A DNA stretch of 53,042 nt from contig NZ_JAUSUX010000019.1 of NCBI RefSeq assembly GCF_030813795.1, positions 1 to 53,042 of the forward strand, in the 5' to 3' direction. Each line of letters opens with the position of its first letter. The stretch's first letter is position 1. A model generated the notes under the pieces. That model saw only the letters and a list, made by a program, of their open reading frames with translations, made no database searches and was not told the DNA's origin. Of this stretch, positions 1-7,771 are shown one piece after another. The position numbers and the translations under genes were made by a program. Source of the DNA: Desulfofundulus luciae. Its GTDB lineage: Bacteria > Bacillota > Desulfotomaculia > Desulfotomaculales > Desulfovirgulaceae.

Positions 1-110
1 AACCTTTTTGTGCCCCATATTTCTGTTGTACCCATTAATTACCATATAATGGGGCAGATGGTTATTTATTTTTTCTACGCGATTTTCATGCTAAAAGCGA
101 GGAAGAGACT

Positions 111-866
111 ATGAAGGTAATGGTCGATCATGAAAAATCACGCCAGACTCAGGTCCAATACCTGGCCATTTCACCGGAAGACCTGGAGATTATGGCCCGG
201 TACCGGGATTTGTTTGTGAAAGAAGCCGACCGCGTGGTGGATTATTTTTACGGGCACATTTTGCAGTTTCCCCAGCTCAAAAAAATTATCGAGAGGCACA
301 GCAATGTAAACAGGCTTAAGGAAACCCAGAAGCAGTATTTTATCAGCCTGACTTCACCGGTTTTGGACGAGCAGTATTTCAAGCAACGCCTGTATATCGG
401 GCGCAAGCACCTTGACATCGGCCTTTCCCCCCGCTGGTATTTGGGGGCCTATCAGATGTACTGCCAGGAGATCCAGCGCATTTTAATTGAACATCATGGA
501 GATGATATGGCCGCCGTCCAGCGCGCTTTCAATGCTTTTGCCAGGAGGATCAACCTGGACATGCAGTTGGCAATCGAAAACTATATCATCCAGCAACTGG
601 AACAATTGATGCAAATGCAGCAGGACGTGGGCAAGGTGGCGGGAGTCATTTCCCATATAGCCGATGAAACCAACCTCCTGGCTTTGAATGCGGCCATTGA
701 GGCCGCGCGGGCCGGGGAGCACGGCCGCACCTTCACCGTGGTGGCCCAGGCGGTGCGCAAGCTGGCCCAGCAGTCGGCAAATTCCGCCAAAGAAATTGCC
801 GGGATGATCCAGAAGAACAGTGAAGCTATTATGAAGATGCAGAAGATCAACGATGATAATCTATAG
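111..866 (+). CDS. Globin-coupled sensor with short chemoreceptor signalling tip (HemAT-like)
   Basis: A soluble 251-residue protein with no membrane segment. Residues about 15-165 look like a sensor globin (protoglobin/HemAT type), with the likely proximal haem ligand His in GRKHLDIGL. Residues about 175-240 form a methyl-accepting hairpin containing [20 protein letters not shown]. Known HemAT proteins bind O2 or other gases through haem and signal to CheA; that role is inferred here. The receptor part is much shorter than usual, with only the tip and short flanking helices. The return strand reads [14 protein letters not shown] where the family normally has [14 protein letters not shown], so an acidic tip residue is lost. 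AGGAAGAG precedes the ATG. The stop lies 11 bases before the next receptor ORF, so the two are probably co-transcribed. Confidence 0.85.
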   Translation: MKVMVDHEKSRQTQVQYLAISPEDLEIMARYRDLFVKEADRVVDYFYGHILQFPQLKKIIERHSNVNRLKETQKQYFISLTSPVLDEQYFKQRLYIGRKHLDIGLSPRWYLGAYQMYCQEIQRILIEHHGDDMAAVQRAFNAFARRINLDMQLAIENYIIQQLEQLMQMQQDVGKVAGVISHIADETNLLALNAAIEAARAGEHGRTFTVVAQAVRKLAQQSANSAKEIAGMIQKNSEAIMKMQKINDDNL

Positions 867-877
867 GGGGGCTTGCC

Positions 878-1207
878 ATGGGATTGCAAAATGAGGTGTT
901 GTGCCGCCTGGCCGCCAGGGGCAGTTTGTTCCGGGTGTTGTTTCTTTCCATGATAGTGATGGGATTGCTTATCGGGGTGGTTTTCCCTTTCTTTGTGGTA
1001 GCCCTGGGATTACCCTCCGGAATGGTCTTCCGGCCGTCGTTTTTTGGAGCCTGTGTACTGGCGGGGCTGCTCGTCGGAGAGATCAACTACCTGCTGGCTC
1101 GTTTTGTGCTGGCCATTCCTTTAAAAAACCTGGCCGGGATGGCTGAACGGGTGGCCAGCGGTGATTTGAAAGACGGGGGCGACCTTTTTTGCAGCCGGGA
1201 ATTATAA
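878..1207 (+). CDS. Chemoreceptor N-terminal part: two membrane helices and first half of HAMP
   Basis: 109 residues. Two hydrophobic helices (about 18-45 and 50-75) are separated by a very short loop, so there is essentially no extracellular sensor domain. Then comes the first HAMP helix, [18 protein letters not shown]. The frame stops at 1205-1207 in the middle of HAMP. The missing half ([15 protein letters not shown]) continues in the -1 frame of the next ORF. The reading-frame change must fall between 1165 and 1206, where a run of six T (1185-1190) is the obvious slip point. Joined, the pair would make a receptor of about 403 residues. This could be a true frameshift, a recoding site, a sequencing error or two separate proteins. 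GGGGGGC precedes the ATG. Confidence 0.7.
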   Translation: MGLQNEVLCRLAARGSLFRVLFLSMIVMGLLIGVVFPFFVVALGLPSGMVFRPSFFGACVLAGLLVGEINYLLARFVLAIPLKNLAGMAERVASGDLKDGGDLFCSREL

Positions 1208-1218
1208 GGCGGGGTGAC

Positions 1219-2088
1219 ATGGTGGAAAAAGACGCAATTGGACAACTAATCGGTTCGTTTGAACAAATGCGCCGAAACTTGGCCCACCTGATCGGCGAAG
1301 TTGCGGAAGAGGCCAGGAAGGCATCGGAGCTGGCCGAGCAGCTTTCCAGCGCCACGGATCAGATCTCCCAGGGGGCCACGGAAACGGCCAGCGCGGCGGT
1401 TCAGATTTCCGCCAGCGTGGAGGAAGTGGCCGGGCGGGCGGAAACGGTGGCCCGAACGGCCGGCCGGGCCGCTTCCCTGGCCGAAGACGGCGGCCGGAAG
1501 ATGGATGAGGTTAGCCGCCAGATCCGTACCATGCATGATACCACACGCCAGGCGGTGGAACGGGTGGAGCGTTTTGCCCGGATGTCCGAGCAGATCGGGG
1601 AAATACTGGGCATTATCAGCAGCATTGCCGACCAGACCAACCTGCTGGCGTTGAATGCGGCCATTGAAGCCGCCCGGGCCGGGGAACACGGCCGGGGCTT
1701 TGCCGTGGTGGCCGAAGAGGTGCGCAAGCTGGCAGAGAGATCGGCCTCTTCAGCCGAGGAAATAGGCAACCTGGTGTCCGCCATCCGGGAAGAGATCAGC
1801 GAGGTTACTGCCCTGATGGAAGGATCGGCCCGGGAGGCGGACCGGGGCCTGGCGGTGGTTGAGGAGGCCGGCACCGCCTTTAAGGAAATTTTAAGTGCGG
1901 TGCAGGAAGTGGATTCCCAGGTGGCCGATGTAGCGACGGCTTCCCGGCAGGTGTCGGAGGCGGTACAAAATATCGCCGCCTCCACCGAGGAACAAAGCGC
2001 CCTGCTGCAGGAAACCGCCAGCAGCATTGCCACCCTTTCCAGCATGGCCGAAAGGTTAGAGGCTATGGCTGCCCGGTTTAAGGTTTGA
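1219..2088 (+). CDS. Chemoreceptor C-terminal part: second half of HAMP plus full signalling domain
   Basis: About 289 residues from the ATG at 1219, which has AAGGCGGGG upstream; the open frame extends back to 1189. It opens with the second HAMP helix ([15 protein letters not shown]), continues with a long coiled coil, and has a canonical tip, [20 protein letters not shown] followed by [12 protein letters not shown]. This is the CheA/CheW-contacting part of methyl-accepting chemotaxis proteins. On its own it has no membrane anchor or sensor, so it most likely belongs with the ORF at 878-1207. The plausible ribosome-binding site also allows translational coupling as a separate polypeptide. 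Its 3' end overlaps the convergent FtsA-like gene by 33 bases. Confidence 0.8.
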   Translation: MVEKDAIGQLIGSFEQMRRNLAHLIGEVAEEARKASELAEQLSSATDQISQGATETASAAVQISASVEEVAGRAETVARTAGRAASLAEDGGRKMDEVSRQIRTMHDTTRQAVERVERFARMSEQIGEILGIISSIADQTNLLALNAAIEAARAGEHGRGFAVVAEEVRKLAERSASSAEEIGNLVSAIREEISEVTALMEGSAREADRGLAVVEEAGTAFKEILSAVQEVDSQVADVATASRQVSEAVQNIAASTEEQSALLQETASSIATLSSMAERLEAMAARFKV

Positions 2089-4128
2089 AACGCCGATTTC
2101 AATGATATCCCCGTTATGCAACTCATCGGTAAAGGATGCTTCTTTACCGTTGAGGGTCAGGCGGATGGGCGGCTTAAGCCCGCCGGGATCCAGGTCAATG
2201 TAATTGAAGACATCGATGAAGATGTAACTGGAACGTCCCGTCAGGTTGACGGTAGATCCGTTTACCGTTACGGTGATGCTTTGAGTGAGCTCGGAACTAA
2301 AATTACCCCCGGTTATTTCCGGGTGGCGGGGCAATATTTCCTGGGTAGGGTTTTCCCTGCCCACTGGCCGGTAGTCTACCCTGTCTCCATCATGGAGGCG
2401 GTAGGTAGGGGGGACAGCCCGACCGTTCACCAGCACCTCCCACGCGTCCAATTCTACCGGAGAGGCGGCCAGGTGCTCTGCCAGCCACTCAAAAAGGGGT
2501 TTCACGGAACATATTTCCACCTCACATTCCGGGGTGATTTCCCGGGCCGGTTCGGCGGCCTGTCCGTTGATTAAACAAAGGGCCGCTGTTTCTACCGGCC
2601 TGCCGTTAGCGTACACGGTAATGGTGCCCGGGGGTGGCAAAAGATCTGCTATTGTGGCCCGGGCGTCTTTGCCGTTAACGGCCGGGTGGACCACAATCCG
2701 GTCCCCGTGGGCCACCCTGGTTTGCATGTTGGCTTCCCGGTCATTCACCAGGATCCTGGCCGGTTGGGAGAGCCCTCCGTAAATCACCTGGCGCTTGCCG
2801 TTTAAGGTAAAGGCCAGGTTTTTCCCGTTTTGCCCGATCAGCAGGCGGGGGTTAAAGCCGGTTATAGCCAGCACATTCCCCACGGTAAATTCCCGTGCAT
2901 TGAAGAGCCGGTGTTCCACCCCGTTCACCATGATGTGGATAAAATCATGGCCCAGTTTGCGTAAAGCAACGAGGGCAATGCCCGCTACTGTTATCCCTTC
3001 CGGACCGGGAATTTCATCGTCGCCCTCCACCATGAGTACCTGTTCCAGGCTGCGCCGGTCCCGCAGGACCACCCGGTTTTTGTCCAGCTCCAGATGCCGG
3101 GCAATCTTTTCCGTCAGGCCGGGAACCTGCCCGCCGCCTCCTACGCAAAATACCGAACGGGGCGGCCGGCCCCCGTTCTGGGCCAGGATTTGGGTGCTGA
3201 TTTCCCGGGCCAATCTTTCCAGAGTCGGGTCGATGCGGGCCAGCAGGTCCTGGCAGGAGATGGTATTTTCCATGCCCACGATGTCCGTGTAACGTATGTC
3301 CTCACCCCGGACCAGCTCCCTTTTCATGCGCTCGGCGGTGTCAAAATCAACCAGGCAGGTCTGGACAATTTCTTCGGTAATTTCGTCTCCAGCCACGGGG
3401 ACCATGCCGTAGGCGGTGATGGATCCGTCCCTGGTGATGGCAATATCGGAGGTGCCGGCGCCGATATCCACCAGGGCCAGGTTTAAGAGGCGGTAGTTTT
3501 CGGGAATGGCCGCTTCGATGGCGGCAATGGGCTCCAGGGTGAGGCTTAAAGGCTCCAGTTCCACCCGCTGGAGCACGGCGTAGAGGCTGTTGACCACCGA
3601 GCCGGGCAAAAAGGTGGCCAGCACATCGGCTCCAATGGTTTTGCCCCGGTGGCCCACCAGGCTGGAAATGGGGTAGCCGTCCAGGTAATAAGAAACGATG
3701 CTGTAACCTACGCACGTGAAATCCTGCCCGCTGGGCGGCGGTTCGGCTGCCAGTTCCCGGTGGGCCTGCTGGATGGCTGCCAGTTCCAGGGCGTTCACTT
3801 CAGGCCAGTCAATTTCCCGGCCGCCGGTTTCCCGCTCGATGTGGCAGGACCTGGTAATCAGGGAGCGTCCCGCGGCGGCAATGGCCACATGTCGCAGGGG
3901 GAAGCCCAGTTCCCCTTCCAGTTCTTTTTTTACCGCCCGTACCGCTTCGGCCACCCCCGGGATGTCGTGGATCTGCCCGTCCAGCATGGTTCTCCGGCGG
4001 TGTTCCACCAGCCGCTGCGCCGCCAGCCTTAACCGGCCGTCCTCGGGGACGGCTACCAGTCCGATTACCGTGCGGGTGCCGATATCCAGGGCAAAGATGG
4101 TATTTTCAGGAGATGCTTTTAAAGCCAT
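2056..4128 (-). CDS. FtsA/PilM-like actin-fold ATPase with C-terminal beta-grasp-like repeats
   Basis: 690 residues from the ATG at 4128, chosen because GGGAAGG lies 8 bases upstream; the open frame extends to 4209. Residues about 10-350 resemble FtsA/SHS2-type actin-fold ATPases: [10 protein letters not shown] (phosphate 1), [13 protein letters not shown] (phosphate 2) and [13 protein letters not shown] (adenosine motif). FtsA itself is about 420 residues and ends in an amphipathic membrane helix. Here about 300 extra residues hold at least three repeated units of the form VNGxxxx...HDGDRV (for example [34 protein letters not shown] and [17 protein letters not shown]), which look like small beta-grasp/SLBB-like domains. 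It stands alone with no ftsZ nearby, so a role in classical division is uncertain. Confidence 0.75.
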   Translation of the reverse strand: MALKASPENTIFALDIGTRTVIGLVAVPEDGRLRLAAQRLVEHRRRTMLDGQIHDIPGVAEAVRAVKKELEGELGFPLRHVAIAAAGRSLITRSCHIERETGGREIDWPEVNALELAAIQQAHRELAAEPPPSGQDFTCVGYSIVSYYLDGYPISSLVGHRGKTIGADVLATFLPGSVVNSLYAVLQRVELEPLSLTLEPIAAIEAAIPENYRLLNLALVDIGAGTSDIAITRDGSITAYGMVPVAGDEITEEIVQTCLVDFDTAERMKRELVRGEDIRYTDIVGMENTISCQDLLARIDPTLERLAREISTQILAQNGGRPPRSVFCVGGGGQVPGLTEKIARHLELDKNRVVLRDRRSLEQVLMVEGDDEIPGPEGITVAGIALVALRKLGHDFIHIMVNGVEHRLFNAREFTVGNVLAITGFNPRLLIGQNGKNLAFTLNGKRQVIYGGLSQPARILVNDREANMQTRVAHGDRIVVHPAVNGKDARATIADLLPPPGTITVYANGRPVETAALCLINGQAAEPAREITPECEVEICSVKPLFEWLAEHLAASPVELDAWEVLVNGRAVPPTYRLHDGDRVDYRPVGRENPTQEILPRHPEITGGNFSSELTQSITVTVNGSTVNLTGRSSYIFIDVFNYIDLDPGGLKPPIRLTLNGKEASFTDELHNGDIIEIGVSNLKPGSHSL

Positions 4129-4229
4129 GCCGCATACCTTCCCGTTCATTGGAGTGGGGGTAGGGTATTTTCTCCCGTTATAGTACCATGGATGTTTTAT
4201 ATGGGACAACTTCGCTGGTTATATTTCCG

Positions 4230-5321
4230 TTAGCGACCTGTTTCCTCTGCGCCGGATGAACCGGCGGCAGGTTGGCTGGTTGATTTAGCCAGTTTCCTGG
4301 TTAAGGCAATCCTGTCCCGGGCCTGCTCGTTCAGGGCGGCGCTGCCCCCACGCACAACCACCGACCGGCGAAAGAAATCCAGTGCTCCGGCATATTGACC
4401 CAGTCTGAAGTGCAGTTCGCCAATGAGGTAGGCCAGTTGCTGTTCCTGTTTGGTGGACAGTTTCCGGGAACTGTTAAAGTAAGCCTGCCGGAAGTATTCC
4501 AATGCCCGGGCCCGGGCGTCTAACGCAGCTTCTTTCTGTTCTCCGTCCTCATACAGCCAGGCCAGGTGCAACCACAGGCGGGCTATTTTGTCCGGTTCCG
4601 CGGCCATCTGTTCTGAGTTGAACAGGGCCAGCCGGTGTGCCTGCAGGGCAAATTCCGGTGTTCCCGGGGCGGCCATCATTTCGGGAAAAGCCCTTTGCCT
4701 TTCTGCCTTTCCGTCCTGAAGCAGCTTTTTTTGCCTGGCGGAGAGATTTGGAAAATCGGTGCGCTGGTTGGCGTAAAAGCAGGCCGGGCAAACCCAGACG
4801 CTGTACAAAAGCGGTTCAAAATCGCGGTAACGCTGGCGGAAATCGCTATCCTGGCCGGTGACGGATAATTTATGTTCAAACACTTTATGCACCGTAAAAA
4901 TGGTGCTGCACACCGGGCATTTAACCTCTGACTGGTAAAGAAAGGGGTGCCCTGAACCTGTACGGAGAGTTTCTTTTTGAGCGGGTGGTTTATCCCTTGA
5001 CGCCCGCATGATTTTTGCGGCCAGCTGCGGGTGCATCTTGATTACCTGTTCCAGGTTTTCCTCATTAATCACCAGCACCAGGGAATCTTCCACCGCCCGG
5101 GCGTCGCTTTGCCGCGATAAACCTTCCAGCAGGGAGCTCTGGCCGATAAATTCCCCCGGTCCCACAAGGGCCTGCACTTCCCTCTGACCGCCGGTAACTT
5201 TGCTGAGCTCGATCTTGCCCTGTAATACTATATACATTTCCCTTTTATGTTCGCCCCGGCGAAAAAGAAACTCACCCGGCGCCAGGGATTGAATTATTTT
5301 CGATCCGGTGTAATCTGGCAC
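4230..5321 (-). CDS. cNMP-binding / DUF2225 / TPR protein
   Basis: 363 residues with a GTG start, preceded by AAAGGAA. Residues about 10-105 are a CRP-type cyclic-nucleotide-binding barrel (GEFLFRRGEHKREMYIVLQG). Residues about 130-215 match the DUF2225 pattern: a CPVC pair and a later CPAC pair suggest a zinc or other metal site. Residues about 220-345 form helical repeats of TPR type (LAWLYEDGEQKEAALDARAR). There is no helix-turn-helix, so it is not a CRP-like transcription factor; a cytoplasmic signal-dependent scaffold is more likely, but the function is unknown. The gene stops 102 bases upstream of the FtsA-like start on the same strand, so the two may be co-transcribed. Confidence 0.75.
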   Translation of the reverse strand: MPDYTGSKIIQSLAPGEFLFRRGEHKREMYIVLQGKIELSKVTGGQREVQALVGPGEFIGQSSLLEGLSRQSDARAVEDSLVLVINEENLEQVIKMHPQLAAKIMRASRDKPPAQKETLRTGSGHPFLYQSEVKCPVCSTIFTVHKVFEHKLSVTGQDSDFRQRYRDFEPLLYSVWVCPACFYANQRTDFPNLSARQKKLLQDGKAERQRAFPEMMAAPGTPEFALQAHRLALFNSEQMAAEPDKIARLWLHLAWLYEDGEQKEAALDARARALEYFRQAYFNSSRKLSTKQEQQLAYLIGELHFRLGQYAGALDFFRRSVVVRGGSAALNEQARDRIALTRKLAKSTSQPAAGSSGAEETGR

Positions 5322-5606
5322 CAGTAAACATTCCTTTCCAAATTCATCATAAACGCGAAAATACCACGGTTAGGGTGTTGATGTAAAGGTTTGCCATAAG
5401 GCTGTCATGTTTAGTTATTCTACCTGTTCAGAAAAGGATCCTGCCTTGGGGTATGAGTTATTTGTTGCGGCTGTTTTTGCCTGCGGGCATAGTGAAATTG
5501 TGATATTGCTCACTGCCGGCGGGCAAAGGGCGGGGTATAATGGCGGGCAGGCAGCAATTTTTAAGGAAAAGGTGGCAGCCTTGACAAACTATACCGGGTA
5601 TGTTAG
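5322..5606. other. Gene-free stretch between divergent genes
   Basis: Between the cNMP/DUF2225 gene (leftward) and the TetR promoter (rightward). An open frame at 5407-5634 has no ribosome-binding site, no recognisable domain and an unremarkable composition, so it is not called. Nothing else recognisable was seen. Confidence 0.5.
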
Positions 5607-5635
5607 TTTACAAGTGAGTAATCACTTAATATAAT
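5607..5635 (+). promoter_or_regulatory. Sigma-A-type promoter with embedded palindromic operator
   Basis: TTTACA (5607-5612) and a perfect TATAAT (5630-5635) are separated by 17 bases. The spacer is occupied by AAGTGA-GTAA-TCACTT (5612-5627), a perfect inverted repeat. The TetR-family gene starts 32 bases downstream, so repressor binding here would block its own promoter: classic autoregulation (inference from position). Confidence 0.75.
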
Positions 5636-5666
5636 GGAGTATAATTGTTCAGGAGGCAAATTTTAC

Positions 5667-6260
5667 ATGGTGCAGCGATACGATACGCAGATCAGGCAGC
5701 AGCAAATCGTCCGGGCCACATTGAAGATTGTTGCCGAAAGGGGCATTTCCGGGTTGACCACTGCCGAAATTGCCCGGGAAGTGGGCATTGCCGAGGGAAC
5801 CATTTTTCGCCACTTTGCAAGTAAAAATGAAATACTGCTGGCCACCGTACGTTATATACGGGACACCCTCCTGGGCTGGAGCCGGGCCAGGGTTGCCGGG
5901 GGAGGTGAACCCCTGGAAAAGCTCGGTGATATTTTGCTTTTTCACCTGGAGCTGTTTGAACAAAACAGCGGGATTCCCAAAATTATTTTTTCCGAGCAGG
6001 TGCATCTGCACGACGAAAAGCTGCGTCAGCTGATGTCTGAGACCATTGGCGAATACATGGAGCTTATAGGGACCATTATCCGGGAGGGTATGGAGAAGGG
6101 ACAGTTCAGGCCCGGCCTGGATGTACCCATGGTCGTTGCTGCCTACCTGGGCCTGGTGCAGGTAAGCCTGTTGCGCTGGTCTTTAAGGGGGTGTCAATCA
6201 TCCCTTACTGAAACACACGGGCGGATTTTACGTTTTTTATCCACAATACTGCAAAATTAA
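5667..6260 (+). CDS. TetR/AcrR-family transcriptional regulator
   Basis: 197 residues from the ATG at 5667, which has AGGAGG 10 bases upstream; an earlier ATG at 5634 lacks a site. The N-terminal helix-turn-helix is typical: IVAERGISGLTTAEIAREVG, then IAEGTIFRHFASKNEIL. The remainder is an all-helical ligand domain. TetR proteins repress neighbouring genes until a ligand binds. The inverted repeat inside its own promoter and a related site at 6274-6290 ahead of the RND operon make these two transcripts the likely targets. The ligand cannot be read from the sequence. Confidence 0.9.
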   Translation: MVQRYDTQIRQQQIVRATLKIVAERGISGLTTAEIAREVGIAEGTIFRHFASKNEILLATVRYIRDTLLGWSRARVAGGGEPLEKLGDILLFHLELFEQNSGIPKIIFSEQVHLHDEKLRQLMSETIGEYMELIGTIIREGMEKGQFRPGLDVPMVVAAYLGLVQVSLLRWSLRGCQSSLTETHGRILRFLSTILQN

Positions 6261-6273
6261 TTTTATGTTATTT

Positions 6274-6290
6274 AGTGAGTGAATACTTGC
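6274..6290. promoter_or_regulatory. Second TetR operator-like site
   Basis: AGTGAGT-GAAT-ACTTGC shares AGTGAGT and ACTT with the operator at 5612-5627 and is an imperfect inverted repeat (AGTGAGT against ACTTGCT). It lies between the regulator's stop and the RND operon, as expected for the controlled transcript. Confidence 0.45.
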
Positions 6291-6354
6291 TTGCTTTCGG
6301 CTGTAAGGGCATTGCTCCAGGATAATGACGGGTAATTGCCTGTACCTGTTAAGT

Positions 6355-6377
6355 CCGTGGGCACGCAAGAACCGTCC
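6355..6377 (+). repeat. 23-bp dispersed repeat, copy 1
   Basis: CCGTGG, four bases, then GCAAGAACCGTCC. It matches 10902-10924 at 21 of 23 positions in the same orientation. The two copies bracket the RND pair. The core CAAGAACCGTCC resembles short intergenic repeats common in clostridial genomes (recollection, not searched). Confidence 0.6.
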
Positions 6378-6547
6378 ATCATGCTTTCCGGCCGGCCTGT
6401 CGCCGGTTAAATATGCCGGTAGCCATAAAGGGTCGCTTTTCTGGCACCGGGCAGCAGGGTTTCCAGCAGTCTTAAAGGCTTTCGCTGAGGAAGGCTTTTA
6501 CTGGCAGGTTAACACTGGATACTCTTGATGTTAAGGGGGCTTAAGCC

Positions 6548-7771
6548 GTGAATCTTCCGCTGAACTTTCTAAAGATCTTTTCTACCGTTAAAAGACAGGT
6601 CAAAGCGGTTCTGCTGGTTATTATCCTGGTAGCCCTTGGCCTGGTGGTAGGCACAAAGATTATGGCCCTGCGCCAGCTGCCGCCACCGGCACAGGCGGCG
6701 GGCGTGCCGGTGGAGACGGTGCCGGTTACCGCCGGTACCATCACGGAGAGCCTGAGCTATACGGGGACCATTGAATCCGCCCACCAGGCGTCCCTGGCTT
6801 CCAAAGTAATGGCGGAAATTCGAACGCTTACGGTTAAAGAAGGAGACCGGGTGACCAGGGGCCAGGTTCTGGTAGTTTTAAACGATGAAGAATTAAAAGA
6901 GCGCTTAAACCAGGCGGCAGCGGCAGTGGACCAGGCCAGAGCGGTTCTGGAACAGGCCGAGGGCGCCCTTTCCGTCAGCCGGACCAACCTGGAAAAGGCC
7001 GCGGCCAATTACAAACGCGGGCAGGAGTTGCTGGCCGCCGGAGCTATAGCCCCGTCCGTTTTTGAAAACCAGTACGAACTCCCCTACCAGCAGGCGAAGG
7101 AATCGGCGGAACGCACCGCTCCCGCCCAGGTCAGGGCGGCCAGGGCCCAGCTTGCCCAGGCCGAAGCCGGGCTGGCACTGGCCAGGTCAGCCTATCAGGA
7201 TGCAACCATCAAGGCGCCTTTTAACGGTGTGGTTACAGCCGTACATAACTATCCCGGTGATCTGGCCGTGCCGGGTAAACCAATTCTTACCCTGGACGAT
7301 ACTGGAAAAATGGTTGCGCGGGTTAAGGTGGCCGAGGCAGACCTGCCCTTTTTAAAAGTAGGGCAAAAAGCAACGCTGCGCTATCCCGGGGGGCGGGAAA
7401 CCGCCTCGCAGGTTTCCCGGATTTACCCGGCAGAAGACCCCCTCACCCGCAGCACCATCGTGGAGGTGCCGGTTTCTTCTCCCGGAGTCAGGCCGGGGAT
7501 GAGCGTGGAGGTTTCCTTTGTAGTCGGCCAAAGCGAGCGGGTCCTGCTGGTCCCCCGCCGGGCGGTGAAAACGGAACAGGGCAGGGCCTGGGTGTTCGCC
7601 GTCAGAAACGGCAGGGCGGTACAGGTGCCGGTAACTCCGGGGTTAAAGAACGAAACGCACTATGAAATAAAAGGAGACCTTAAGCCCGGCGAGCCGGTGG
7701 TGGTGTCCGACTTGACCAGGCTTTATGACGGGAAAGAAGTACTTGTGTACCAGGAAAGGAGAAAGTCATGA
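6548..7771 (+). CDS. RND efflux periplasmic-adaptor-type membrane fusion protein (HlyD family)
   Basis: 407 residues with a GTG start behind AAGGGGG. One N-terminal membrane helix (about 18-40) anchors it; there is no lipobox. A split biotinyl-lipoyl-like domain (TVKEGDRVTRGQVLVVLND and ATIKAPFNGVVTAVHNYPGD) flanks a long Ala/Gln/Glu-rich coiled-coil hairpin (about 115-205), followed by beta-barrel and membrane-proximal domains. Such adaptors couple an RND pump to export. The stop overlaps the RND start by four bases (ATGA), indicating translational coupling. In a monoderm host there is no outer-membrane channel, so the adaptor probably acts at the outer face of the membrane. Confidence 0.9.
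   Translation: MNLPLNFLKIFSTVKRQVKAVLLVIILVALGLVVGTKIMALRQLPPPAQAAGVPVETVPVTAGTITESLSYTGTIESAHQASLASKVMAEIRTLTVKEGDRVTRGQVLVVLNDEELKERLNQAAAAVDQARAVLEQAEGALSVSRTNLEKAAANYKRGQELLAAGAIAPSVFENQYELPYQQAKESAERTAPAQVRAARAQLAQAEAGLALARSAYQDATIKAPFNGVVTAVHNYPGDLAVPGKPILTLDDTGKMVARVKVAEADLPFLKVGQKATLRYPGGRETASQVSRIYPAEDPLTRSTIVEVPVSSPGVRPGMSVEVSFVVGQSERVLLVPRRAVKTEQGRAWVFAVRNGRAVQVPVTPGLKNETHYEIKGDLKPGEPVVVSDLTRLYDGKEVLVYQERRKS

Larger units (their letters stand above)
6261..6547. other. Intergenic leader of the RND operon
   Basis: 287 bases holding the operator-like site (6274-6290) and one copy of a 23-bp repeat (6355-6377). An open frame at 6325-6528 is unsupported: no ribosome-binding site and no recognisable sequence. 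Confidence 0.5.

Noticed and set aside
26-50. Promoter-like TTGTAC and TATAAT before the globin sensor
   Set aside because: The spacer is only 14 bases; without a better -35 it is not convincing.
5407-5634. 75-codon open frame before the TetR gene
   Set aside because: No ribosome-binding site, no domain, and it overlaps the well-formed promoter and operator.
6325-6528. 67-codon open frame before the RND operon
   Set aside because: It includes the 23-bp repeat, has no start signal and encodes nothing recognisable.
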